DNA of 11,159 bases, taken from JAAYEA01 sp012689325 (lineage in GTDB: Bacteria > Chloroflexota > Anaerolineae > JAAYEA01). A program made the translations under genes and the position numbers. The first letter of the stretch is position 1. The number at the start of each line of letters is the position of its first letter. Under the pieces are notes generated by a model, which was not told where the DNA came from, made no database searches, and was given only the letters and a program-made list of their open reading frames with translations. Location: contig DAITVZ010000103.1 of NCBI GenBank assembly GCA_036841525.1, positions 1 through 11,159 on the forward strand, written 5' to 3'. This document shows positions 1 through 5,549 of this stretch, in pieces.

Positions 1-11
1 GGCGCTGCCGA

Positions 12-26
12 CGCCATTCCATGGCG
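12..26. repeat. ATTCCAT-core hairpin, compensated variant
   Basis: A perfect inverted repeat, CGCCAT-TCC-ATGGCG. It differs from the common form near the right end (CGGCAT-TCC-ATGCCG) at one base in each arm, and the two changed bases pair with each other, which suggests the stem is what is conserved. It ends one base before a GTAG-headed palindrome. Confidence 0.75.
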
Positions 27-27
27 C

Positions 28-53
28 GTAGCACGGCGACTTGATCGCCGTGC
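28..53. repeat. GTAG-headed REP-like palindrome, loop empty
   Basis: The tetranucleotide GTAG (28-31) is followed by a perfect stem, GCACGGCGA (31-39) and TCGCCGTGC (45-53), with loop CTTGA. A GTAG head next to a palindrome is the classic form of REP elements mobilised by RAYT transposases. The same element recurs at 10801-10840, where its loop contains a second hairpin, so this copy looks like the unoccupied version. Confidence 0.75.
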
Positions 54-70
54 GGGGCTGAGTAGCGCCG

Positions 71-142
71 ATGATCAAGGCCGTCCTGGATACCAACGTG
101 ATCATCGACCTCCTCAGGCGCGAGGCCGATTCGGCCACCTAG
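71..142 (+). pseudogene. VapC-like PIN-domain toxin, N-terminal remnant
   Basis: ATG at 71 opens 23 codons ending in TAG at 140-142. The peptide begins MIKAVLDTNVIIDLL, which is the hallmark first strand and helix of PIN-domain ribonucleases (VapC toxins), with Asp7 as the first metal-binding acidic residue. Full-length family members have about 130 residues and need several further acidic residues, all absent here, so the product cannot be an active nuclease. No antitoxin gene is visible upstream, where palindromic repeats lie instead. I read this as the stump of a toxin-antitoxin locus cut by deletion or repeat-mediated rearrangement. A true micro-ORF is possible but unlikely. Confidence 0.7.
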
Positions 143-158
143 AGCAGGGGCGCGGCCC

Positions 159-347
159 TCAACTCGCCGCCGTTTTGACCAGCGCGGCGATCTGCGCCTC
201 CTCGGCGGCGGTCAGCTCTCGCAGCGCAAAGGGGGTCGGCTGCATGCCCTCGCCCTCGTCAAAGAGGTGCGCGTCCTCGCTGAGGCCGAAGGTCATGTAC
301 CTGTCGGCGCGAAAGAAGCAGATGACCTTGCCGCCCTTGGCATAGGC
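159..347 (-). pseudogene. DUF1801/YdhG-type protein, C-terminal remnant
   Basis: About 62 codons ending in TGA at 159-161 encode a sequence starting AYAKGGKVICFF and running through YMTFGLSEDAHL and FALRELTAAEEAQIAALV. From memory this matches the second half of small (about 115-130 residue) DUF1801/YdhG-like proteins, whose corresponding part reads roughly AYAKDGKVLCFF and then FALKELTAAEEARIAALV. The N-terminal half is missing: homology begins exactly at the stop codon of the upstream gene (347-349, same strand), and the reading frame further upstream is just that gene in another frame. No start codon or ribosome-binding site serves the remnant. A deletion that joined the two genes is the simplest reading. 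It converges on the VapC stump. Confidence 0.65.
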
Positions 348-1168
348 TATACCTCCAGCGCCGCCAGCACCGGCAGATGGTCCGAGGCCACCCGCGCCAG
401 CGGCGTGTCCCAGACCTGGCACCCGCGCAATGAGCCCGCGAGCGCCGGTGACAACCAGACATAATCTATCCGCTCCGCGGGCCGCGCCGAGGGGCAGGTG
501 GGCGCGACGGCCCCCGCGGCCTGGGCCGCATCCACGTACCCCGCCGCCCGCAGCAGCCCCGGCGCGCTGGACGGGACCTGGCCCCCGCGCTCCTCCCCCG
601 GCGTCACGGCGTTGAAATCCCCGATCACCAGGTGCGCCCGCCGCTCCGCCGCCAGCAGCCCGAGCAATCGCTGGGCCTGCCGCACCCGCAGCGCCTCGTC
701 ACGGTTCTCCAGGTGGGTGACATAACATACGAGCCCCGCCGGCCCGCCGGCCTCGGCGCCGCCGAGCTGGGCGCCGCCGGCCTCGGCGCCGCCGACCTGG
801 GCGCCGCCGACCTGGGCGCTCACGCTGCCCCGCACCTCGCAGCCCGGCGCGCCGGGGAGCAGCCCCGTCGCCGCGTTCAGCAGCGGCCAGCGCGCCAGCA
901 GCGCATTGCCATACGGCGCGGGGAAGGCCCAGCCGTCCTCTTGGGGCAGGGCGGCGCCAAAGACGTAGCCCATCCCCGCCGCCTCCGCGATCCGCGCCAG
1001 GAACGCCCGCTCGTCGCCGGGGAGCAGCGCCGGGTGATGGACCTCGTTCAGCCCGACGAGGTCGGCGCCGCTCTCGCGGATGACCTCGGCGATCCGTGCC
1101 GCGCTGATCACGCGGTCGTTGCCCTCGCCGTGGTGAATGTTGTAGGTGAGCACGCGAATGGTCGTCAC
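347..1168 (-). CDS. Endonuclease/exonuclease/phosphatase family protein
   Basis: Encodes 273 residues from a GTG start at 1168. The EEP (DNase I-like) fold motifs are all present: TYNIHHG (8-14, Asn10), LNEV (40-43, metal-binding Glu42), THLENR (151-156, His152), GDFNAV (183-188, Asp184 and Asn186), ERIDYVW (232-238) and SDHLPV (262-267, the terminal Asp-His pair). Such enzymes cleave phosphodiester or phosphate ester bonds in a Mg2+-dependent way; the substrate cannot be told from sequence. No signal peptide is visible, so it is probably cytoplasmic. It starts 6 bases after the HAD gene stop, and its AAAGG ribosome-binding site lies across that stop, so the two are co-transcribed. Residues 117-142 hold a five-copy A(Q/E)xGG repeat between core strands, which is not usual for the family. 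Confidence 0.9.
   Translation of the reverse strand: MTTIRVLTYNIHHGEGNDRVISAARIAEVIRESGADLVGLNEVHHPALLPGDERAFLARIAEAAGMGYVFGAALPQEDGWAFPAPYGNALLARWPLLNAATGLLPGAPGCEVRGSVSAQVGGAQVGGAEAGGAQLGGAEAGGPAGLVCYVTHLENRDEALRVRQAQRLLGLLAAERRAHLVIGDFNAVTPGEERGGQVPSSAPGLLRAAGYVDAAQAAGAVAPTCPSARPAERIDYVWLSPALAGSLRGCQVWDTPLARVASDHLPVLAALEV
746..820. repeat. 15-bp tandem repeat inside the EEP gene
   Basis: Five contiguous 15-bp units begin at 746, 761, 776, 791 and 806, of the form GCCGRSCTSGGCGCC. On the - strand they encode pentapeptides AQVGG, AQVGG, AEAGG, AQLGG and AEAGG. The unit length keeps the frame open. Units at 746 and 776 are identical, and those at 791 and 806 differ only at the last base, so the array may have grown partly as a two-unit block. 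Confidence 0.9.
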
Positions 1169-1174
1169 GGCACT

Positions 1175-2005
1175 TTACCTTTCCACGATCCCGCGCAGCT
1201 CGGCCAGCGCGCGGATCGTCGCCTCGGGCGCACCGCCCCCCTGGGGCGCACCGCCCCCCTGGGGCGCACCGCCCCCTTGGGGCGCACCGCCCCCTTGGGG
1301 CGCACCGCCCCCTTGGGGCGCACCGCCCTCCAGCCGCTCCTCCTGCCCCAGCGGGAGCTTGTGCACGGCCCGCAGCCCCGCGCCCAGCGCGCCGCCGATG
1401 TCGTCCACCAGCCGGTCGCCCACAAAGAGCGCCTCCCCGGCGGACACCCCCAGCGCCTCCAGGCTCGCCTCAAAGATCGCCGGATGAGGCTTGACATAAG
1501 GAAAAGCCGACGAATAGAGCCGGTGGTCGAACTGCCCCGCGATCCCCAGCCGCGCCAGGTCGGCGTCGTGCATCTCGGGGAGCCAGACCGTGTTGGAGAC
1601 CAGCCCGATCTTGAGGCCGCGCCCGCGCAGCCACGCCAGCGTCGCCGCGGTGTCGTCATAGAGCCGCACGTAGGGCTGCGCCCCGCGGTGAAAGGCCGCC
1701 GCCATCGCCGCCAGGTCCGCCGGGGCGGTGGGGAGGCCCCATGGCGGCGCCGCCTCGGCCAGCACCCGGTCCATCCGCTCGCTGCGCAGCGTCCGCTGGG
1801 AGCGCTCCCAGGCCGCCTCCAGCGCGTCGTCCAGCGCGCGCGTGAACTCGGCCTGCGCGGGCAGGGCGCGCCCGTCCCGCCGCGCCAGCTCGGCATAGAG
1901 CGTCGCCAGCCCCCGCCGCGTCAGCTCGCGAAAGTCGATCTCGGGATCGCCAAAGCTCATCAGCGTCCCGCCCAGGTCAAAGATCACCGCTTTCAACATC
2001 GCCAT
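1175..2005 (-). CDS. HAD-superfamily hydrolase
   Basis: Encodes 276 residues. Haloacid dehalogenase motifs appear in order: FDLGGT (9-14, nucleophile Asp10), VSNT (136-139, motif II), KPHP (172-175, motif III Lys) and GDRLVDD (196-202, motif IV acidic residues). An alpha-helical cap fits between about 20 and 115, as in subfamily I. The usual second Asp of DxDGT, the general acid/base, is Gly12 here; this DLGGT variant is recurrent in the superfamily but makes the activity uncertain. Residues 225-260 are six GGGAPQ repeats placed after motif IV and before the last helix. The start at 2005 has GGGAGG seven bases upstream; Met3 (1999) is a possible alternative. It is first in an operon with the EEP enzyme. 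Substrate unknown. Confidence 0.9.
   Translation of the reverse strand: MAMLKAVIFDLGGTLMSFGDPEIDFRELTRRGLATLYAELARRDGRALPAQAEFTRALDDALEAAWERSQRTLRSERMDRVLAEAAPPWGLPTAPADLAAMAAAFHRGAQPYVRLYDDTAATLAWLRGRGLKIGLVSNTVWLPEMHDADLARLGIAGQFDHRLYSSAFPYVKPHPAIFEASLEALGVSAGEALFVGDRLVDDIGGALGAGLRAVHKLPLGQEERLEGGAPQGGGAPQGGGAPQGGGAPQGGGAPQGGGAPEATIRALAELRGIVER
1226..1333. repeat. 18-bp tandem repeat inside the HAD gene
   Basis: Six contiguous 18-bp units start at 1226, 1244, 1262, 1280, 1298 and 1316. The first two are GGGCGCACCGCCCCCCTG, the next three carry T for C at base 16, and the last is degenerate (ends CCCTCCAG). On the - strand the T/C change is synonymous (CAA/CAG, Gln), so every unit encodes GGGAPQ apart from the degenerate edge. 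Near-identity of the units points to recent expansion by slippage. Confidence 0.95.
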
Positions 2006-2009
2006 TTCC

Positions 2010-2039
2010 TTGCCTCCCCGCGCGCTTTATGCTATTATA
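2010..2039. promoter_or_regulatory. Divergent promoters with overlapping -10 boxes
   Basis: This is an AT-rich island in GC-rich DNA between divergent genes. On the + strand TTGCCT (2010-2015), a 17-base spacer and TATTAT (2033-2038) form a sigma70-like promoter pointing to the PLP enzyme. On the - strand the same island reads TATAAT (2034-2039) and would start transcription about 20 bases before the HAD start codon; no good -35 box is seen for it (CTGTGC at 17 bases). Confidence 0.5.
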
Positions 2040-2120
2040 CGCCATCCTTGCCCGTCGCACAGATAGGGCCTCAGGATACCTGCCACGAGACACACCAAAT
2101 CAGAACCGGCCTTGGCCTTT

Positions 2121-2147
2121 TTCGTGTGGTTCGTGTATTTCGTGGTT
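2121..2147. repeat. 9-bp TTCGTGTNN triplet repeat
   Basis: Three consecutive nonamers, TTCGTGTGG, TTCGTGTAT and TTCGTGGTT, lie in the leader between the promoter at 2010-2038 and the PLP enzyme start. No gene or hairpin accounts for them. Similar CACGAA-type short repeats are seen between genes in other GC-rich genomes. The rest of 2040-2165 holds nothing recognisable. Confidence 0.6.
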
Positions 2148-2181
2148 TCACCTCCCGGCCCTGCGCCGAAAGGAGCCTGCC

Positions 2182-3579
2182 ATGACCGCCGCCGGCCTGA
2201 TCACCGGGCCCACCTTTGGAGAGATGCTGCACCCCGACCGCATCGCCCCGGACGTGCGCCAGCGCGCGCTGCGGGCCCAGCGCGAGGACCCCCTCGACCC
2301 CATCAACCTCTACAACATCACCTGGCGCGACGCCGCCGGGCGCATCACCTACGACGTGCTTCCCCCCGAGTTCACCGGGGTGGAGGCGCCCATCGTCGTC
2401 CTCTACGCCAAGGACTTTCCCACCGGCAGCCACAAGGTCGGCGCCGCCTATTCGGTGCTGCTGGAAAAAGAGCTCACCGGCGAGGTGGACCCCCGCATCC
2501 ATACCCTGGTCTGGCCCTCCACCGGCAACTATGGCATCGGCGGGGCCTGGGTCGGCTGCCGCATGGGCTTTGACGCGGTGGTGATCCTCCCCGAGGGGAT
2601 GAGCCAGGAGCGCTTTGACCTGATCGGCCGCTATGGCGCGCGGCTGGTCAAGACCCCCGGCTCGGAAAGCAACGTCAAGGAAATCTATGACATGTGCCAC
2701 CGGCTGCGCGCCGCCGACCCCGAGCGGGTGCGCATCCTCAACCAGTTCGAGGTGATGGGCAACTATCGCTTCCACTACCACGTCACCGGCAACACCATCG
2801 TCGAGCTGGCCGCCGAGCTGCAAGCGCGCGGCATCGGCGACGGGCGCATCGCCGCCTATGTCTCGGCCATGGGCTCCGCCGGGACCATCGCCGCGGGCGA
2901 CCGGCTCAAGCAAGCCTGGCCCGGCCACCTCATCGTCGGGCTGGAGCCGGTGCAGTGCCCCACCCTCTACTGGAACGGCTACGGCGCTCACGATATCCAG
3001 GGCATCGGGGACAAGCACGTCACCTGGATTCACAACGTGCTGAACATGGACGCGCTCATCTGCATCGACGACATCGAGTCCAAGAAGGGGCTGCAACTGG
3101 TCACCGAGCCGGCGGGCTGGCGCGCCATGGCCGGGCGCTACGGCGTGCCCGAGCCCGCCATCCAGCGCATGGCCGGCTACCTGGGCATCTCGGGTATCTG
3201 CAACATCCTGGGGGCGATCAAGACCGTCAAGCACTATAGGCTGGGCCCGCGGGACGTGGTGGTCACCGTCGCCACCGACGCCATCGACCGCTACCGCTCC
3301 GTGATGGCGCAGCTCACCGCCGACTATGGGGCGATGGACGAGACCGAGGCCGCCGTGCGGCTGGTGAGCATTTTCCACCGGCAAAAGACCGACTGGGTGC
3401 AAGAGGGGACCCGCGAGGCGCGGCAGCGCTGGCACAACTTGAAGTACTACACCTGGGTGGAGCAGCAGGGCAAGGGCGTGGACGAGCTGGAGGCGCAGCG
3501 CGACCCCGCCTACTGGCTGGCCGAGCAGGCCAAGGTCCGCCAGGTCGACGAGCTGCTGCTGGCCCACCGCGCGGGGTAG
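2182..3579 (+). CDS. PLP-dependent cysteine-synthase-like enzyme
   Basis: Encodes 465 residues of a fold-type II pyridoxal-phosphate enzyme (tryptophan synthase beta / cysteine synthase family). Visible signatures are TGSHKVGA (81-88) with Lys85 as the probable Schiff-base lysine, STGNYG (113-118) as the substrate/carboxylate loop, and SAMGSAGT (228-235) as the glycine-rich phosphate loop. Conserved-looking segments such as GLEPVQCPTLY follow, then about 100 residues of C-terminal extension rich in Trp, Gln and charged residues. It is longer than standard cysteine synthase (about 310 residues). The start at 2182 is set by AAAGGAG (2169-2175) six bases upstream. It stands alone on the + strand. 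Reaction unknown: a lyase, beta-replacement or deaminase-type reaction is possible, and a cysteine synthase label would be too specific. Confidence 0.88.
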   Translation: MTAAGLITGPTFGEMLHPDRIAPDVRQRALRAQREDPLDPINLYNITWRDAAGRITYDVLPPEFTGVEAPIVVLYAKDFPTGSHKVGAAYSVLLEKELTGEVDPRIHTLVWPSTGNYGIGGAWVGCRMGFDAVVILPEGMSQERFDLIGRYGARLVKTPGSESNVKEIYDMCHRLRAADPERVRILNQFEVMGNYRFHYHVTGNTIVELAAELQARGIGDGRIAAYVSAMGSAGTIAAGDRLKQAWPGHLIVGLEPVQCPTLYWNGYGAHDIQGIGDKHVTWIHNVLNMDALICIDDIESKKGLQLVTEPAGWRAMAGRYGVPEPAIQRMAGYLGISGICNILGAIKTVKHYRLGPRDVVVTVATDAIDRYRSVMAQLTADYGAMDETEAAVRLVSIFHRQKTDWVQEGTREARQRWHNLKYYTWVEQQGKGVDELEAQRDPAYWLAEQAKVRQVDELLLAHRAG

Positions 3580-3588
3580 TGCGCTCCC

Positions 3589-3758
3589 CGTGGCGCAACC
3601 CTCCGGGTTGCGCGCGCCGCGGCCACAAGCCGGAGGCTCGTGCTACAGCCGTCCTTGCCCGATGGGTGGGGGACGTGGCGCAACCCTCCGGGTTGCGTGC
3701 CGCGCCGACACAAGCCGGAGGCTTGTGCTACAGCCGTCCTCGCTCGGTGGGTGGGGGA
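3589..3758. repeat. Two tandem 85-bp BIME-like units
   Basis: Unit A (3589-3673) and unit B (3674-3758) are the same length and largely identical. Each contains a GTGG-headed hairpin, CGCAACCC-TCC-GGGTTGCG, and a second hairpin, CACAAGCC-GGA-GGCTTGTG followed by CTAC, which on the other strand is a GTAG head. Two REP-like palindromes facing each other resemble a BIME. In unit A the second stem has one mismatch (3639). The units lie between convergent genes and could stall transcription from both sides, but no U-tract is seen. Confidence 0.85.
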
Positions 3759-3783
3759 GGGGCGATTCATGAATCGCCCCTAC
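3759..3783. repeat. GTAG-headed palindrome at a gene end
   Basis: A perfect 22-bp palindrome occupies 3759-3780 (arms GGGGCGATTCA and TGAATCGCCCC). On the - strand it is preceded by GTAG (3783-3780), and the TAG of that head is the stop codon of the phosphodiesterase gene. It could act as a transcription stop, but there is no run of T after it. Confidence 0.8.
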
Positions 3784-4268
3784 TTGATCTCCTTGAATTC
3801 GAACTTGGCCGTGGCGGTGTCATAGAGCCCATAGGTGGGCTCGCCATAGCGCCCCATCACCTCGCCGGGGTTCACCGAGAGGGTCTGCCCCACCGTCTCG
3901 ATCACGCGCCGGTGGGTGTGCCCGTGGAACACCACGTCATACTGCCCCGACCGCGCCAGCGCCCCGCCAATGTTGGGATAGTGGGCAAAGGCGATGCGCT
4001 TGCCTTCCACGTCCACGTGCCCCATCCCCTGGTAGAGCGTCATGTTCCCCGCCTTGGCGGCGATCCGCCCGATCTGCAGCGCGTCGCCGTCGTTGTTGCC
4101 CAGCACGGCGTGGATCGGCTTGGCAAAGCCCTCCGCCAGCATCTGCACGGTGAACGGCGCGCAGAAATCGCCGCAAAAGATCACCATGCCCGCCTGCTGG
4201 ATCTTGGGCAGGACCTTTTCCACGTTCCAGATGTTATCGTGCGCATCCGAAAGGATCGCGATGATCAT
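3780..4268 (-). CDS. YfcE/MJ0936-type metallophosphoesterase
   Basis: Encodes 162 residues, normal for the small YfcE/MJ0936-type phosphodiesterases of the calcineurin-like superfamily. Metal-binding motifs appear in order: SDAHDN (7-12, Asp8 and His10), CGD (32-34, Asp34), GNND (57-60, Asn58), AHYP (95-98, His96) and GHTH (116-119, His117 and His119). It should hydrolyse phosphodiesters using two metal ions in the cytoplasm; the natural substrate of the family is poorly known. The start at 4268 has AAAGGAG (4278-4284) nine bases upstream, and its ATG overlaps the PrsW stop as ATGA (4265-4268), implying translational coupling. The stop codon TAG lies within the head of a REP-like palindrome, so the present 3' end may have been set by repeat insertion. 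Confidence 0.9.
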   Translation of the reverse strand: MIIAILSDAHDNIWNVEKVLPKIQQAGMVIFCGDFCAPFTVQMLAEGFAKPIHAVLGNNDGDALQIGRIAAKAGNMTLYQGMGHVDVEGKRIAFAHYPNIGGALARSGQYDVVFHGHTHRRVIETVGQTLSVNPGEVMGRYGEPTYGLYDTATAKFEFKEIK

Positions 4269-5389
4269 GGTCGTTGGCTCCTTTCCATCCCCCGCTGCGG
4301 CCTCCCGCAGTGGGTGCAAAAGCGCTGCCCCGCCCGCCAGGGATGCCCGCAGCTCGGGCAGAAACGCTGAAGCGCCAGCGGTGTACCCTGCGCCAGTGGC
4401 GCTGAGTACAGCGCCAGCGCTTTCTGCCGCAGCAGCGGCACGGCCTGTTGCGCCCGGACGCTATGCGCCGACTGGCGCTTCTTGAAGGCCAGCTCCACCG
4501 CCGCCTGGGCCAGCTTGGACCAACGCCGGGCGTAATCGGCGCCATGCTGCTGCCGCAGCCGGTAGCGCGCCAGCGCCCGCCCCGAGCTGGACGTCAGCCG
4601 CGCATAGTCCTCCTGGGTCAGCGTCCCCAGCGCCACCTCGTCGGCCAGCTCGGCGGCGATCACCTGCCGCTCCCGCCGCCAGGCCAAGACGACGATCCCC
4701 GCCAGCAGCAGGATGCCGCTCCAATCGGCCACCGCGGCAAAGGCCACCATCCCCAGCGGCGTCTCCGAGGCGACGCTCAACAGCCCGTTGTGCAGCCCGT
4801 GGGCCAGCATCGCCGCGCCCAGCCCCAGCAAGGGCAGCGTGTAGCGCACCGCCCGGCTCCGCGCCTGCAGCGCCCACCCCAGCGCCCCGCCTGTGAGGCC
4901 AGTGTAAAAGGCGTGCATCAGCCCGAACAGCAGCGAGCGCACCGCCACCACCATCAGCCACTGGGCCCAGCCGCCCTCCTCGTAGCTGCTGAGGAAATAG
5001 GCAATGTTCTCGGTCATGGCAAAGCCCAGCCCCACCAGCGCGCCATAGACGATGCCGTCCAGCACGCCGTCGAACTCGGCGCGGAAAAAGAGGAACAGCC
5101 CCCACAGCGCCAGCGCCTTGGCGAACTCTTCGATCACCGGCGCGGCCACGCTCGCCGCCATGAACTGGGCGCTCGCCGGGTCCAGGCTGGAGAGCGTCAG
5201 CCCCGCCGCCTCCTCCAGGACCACCGACAGGATCACCGCCGGCAGCGCGCCCCAGACAAAGGTCGCCAGCGCCAGCAGCAGCGGCTCCTTCTCGTGGCGG
5301 TCGATCCAATAGATGAGCAGCACATAGACCAGCGTCGCGGCCAGCGCGATCACCACCGACGCGGGGATGACGACCCAGTCTATGGCCAT
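4265..5389 (-). CDS. PrsW-family membrane protease with zinc ribbon
   Basis: Encodes 374 residues. The first 240 or so are strongly hydrophobic with about eight predicted membrane segments (by eye). PrsW/CAAX-like protease motifs are present: PVIEEFAKAL (84-93, Glu87-Glu88), AMTENIAY (124-131, Glu127), LMHAFYTG (157-164, His159) and HGLHNG (197-202, His197 and His200). These enzymes cut substrates within or near the membrane; PrsW itself acts on an anti-sigma factor. A charged linker (about 240-340) leads to a C-terminal zinc ribbon, CPSC (344-347) and CTHC (358-361), which is probably cytoplasmic and may bind a partner. The start at 5389 follows AAGGAGG by four bases; an upstream ATG at 5404 has no such site. 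Coupled to the phosphodiesterase gene. The substrate is unknown, and no sigma or anti-sigma gene is adjacent. Confidence 0.85.
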   Translation of the reverse strand: MAIDWVVIPASVVIALAATLVYVLLIYWIDRHEKEPLLLALATFVWGALPAVILSVVLEEAAGLTLSSLDPASAQFMAASVAAPVIEEFAKALALWGLFLFFRAEFDGVLDGIVYGALVGLGFAMTENIAYFLSSYEEGGWAQWLMVVAVRSLLFGLMHAFYTGLTGGALGWALQARSRAVRYTLPLLGLGAAMLAHGLHNGLLSVASETPLGMVAFAAVADWSGILLLAGIVVLAWRRERQVIAAELADEVALGTLTQEDYARLTSSSGRALARYRLRQQHGADYARRWSKLAQAAVELAFKKRQSAHSVRAQQAVPLLRQKALALYSAPLAQGTPLALQRFCPSCGHPWRAGQRFCTHCGRPQRGMERSQRP

Positions 5390-5403
5390 GCTGCCTCCTT
5401 GCA

Positions 5404-5431
5404 CTTATCGCTTATCGCTAATCGCTTATCG
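5404..5431. repeat. Heptamer array CTTATCG
   Basis: Four contiguous 7-bp units, CTTATCG, CTTATCG, CTAATCG and CTTATCG, lie directly upstream of the PrsW gene's ribosome-binding site. Confidence 0.9.
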
Positions 5432-5456
5432 TAGGATAGGAGCAAGTTGTGTCCGG

Positions 5457-5540
5457 CGATCTGCGATACGCAATCTGCGATCTGCGATCTGCGATACGCA
5501 ATCTGCGATACGCGATCTGCGATATGCGATCTGCGATCTG
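5457..5540. repeat. Heptamer array CGATCTG, 12 units
   Basis: Twelve contiguous 7-bp units: CGATCTG six times, CGATACG three times, CAATCTG twice and CGATATG once. CGATACG-CAATCTG occurs as a pair at 5464 and 5492, which suggests block duplication. It fills most of the gap between the PRPP synthetase stop and the PrsW gene. Heptanucleotide arrays of this kind are known from cyanobacteria and other phyla; function unknown. Confidence 0.95.
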
Positions 5541-5549
5541 CGCTCCACC

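Noticed and set aside
632..2185. A 517-codon open frame on the + strand over the EEP and HAD genes
   Set aside because: It is antisense to two genes with complete family motifs, is very rich in Arg, Pro and Ala, and includes the translated repeats as RTAPLG runs. Long antisense frames are expected in GC-rich DNA.
2071..3567. A 498-codon open frame on the - strand over the PLP enzyme
   Set aside because: It shows no recognisable motif and mirrors the codons of a clearly coding gene on the other strand.
3759..3780. The palindrome as an intrinsic terminator
   Set aside because: It is a perfect stem but has no T-run on either strand; the GTAG head fits a REP-like element better.
4448..5434. A 328-codon open frame on the + strand over the PrsW gene
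   Set aside because: Gln-, Arg- and His-rich composition typical of an antisense shadow; the - strand carries the protease motifs and membrane segments.
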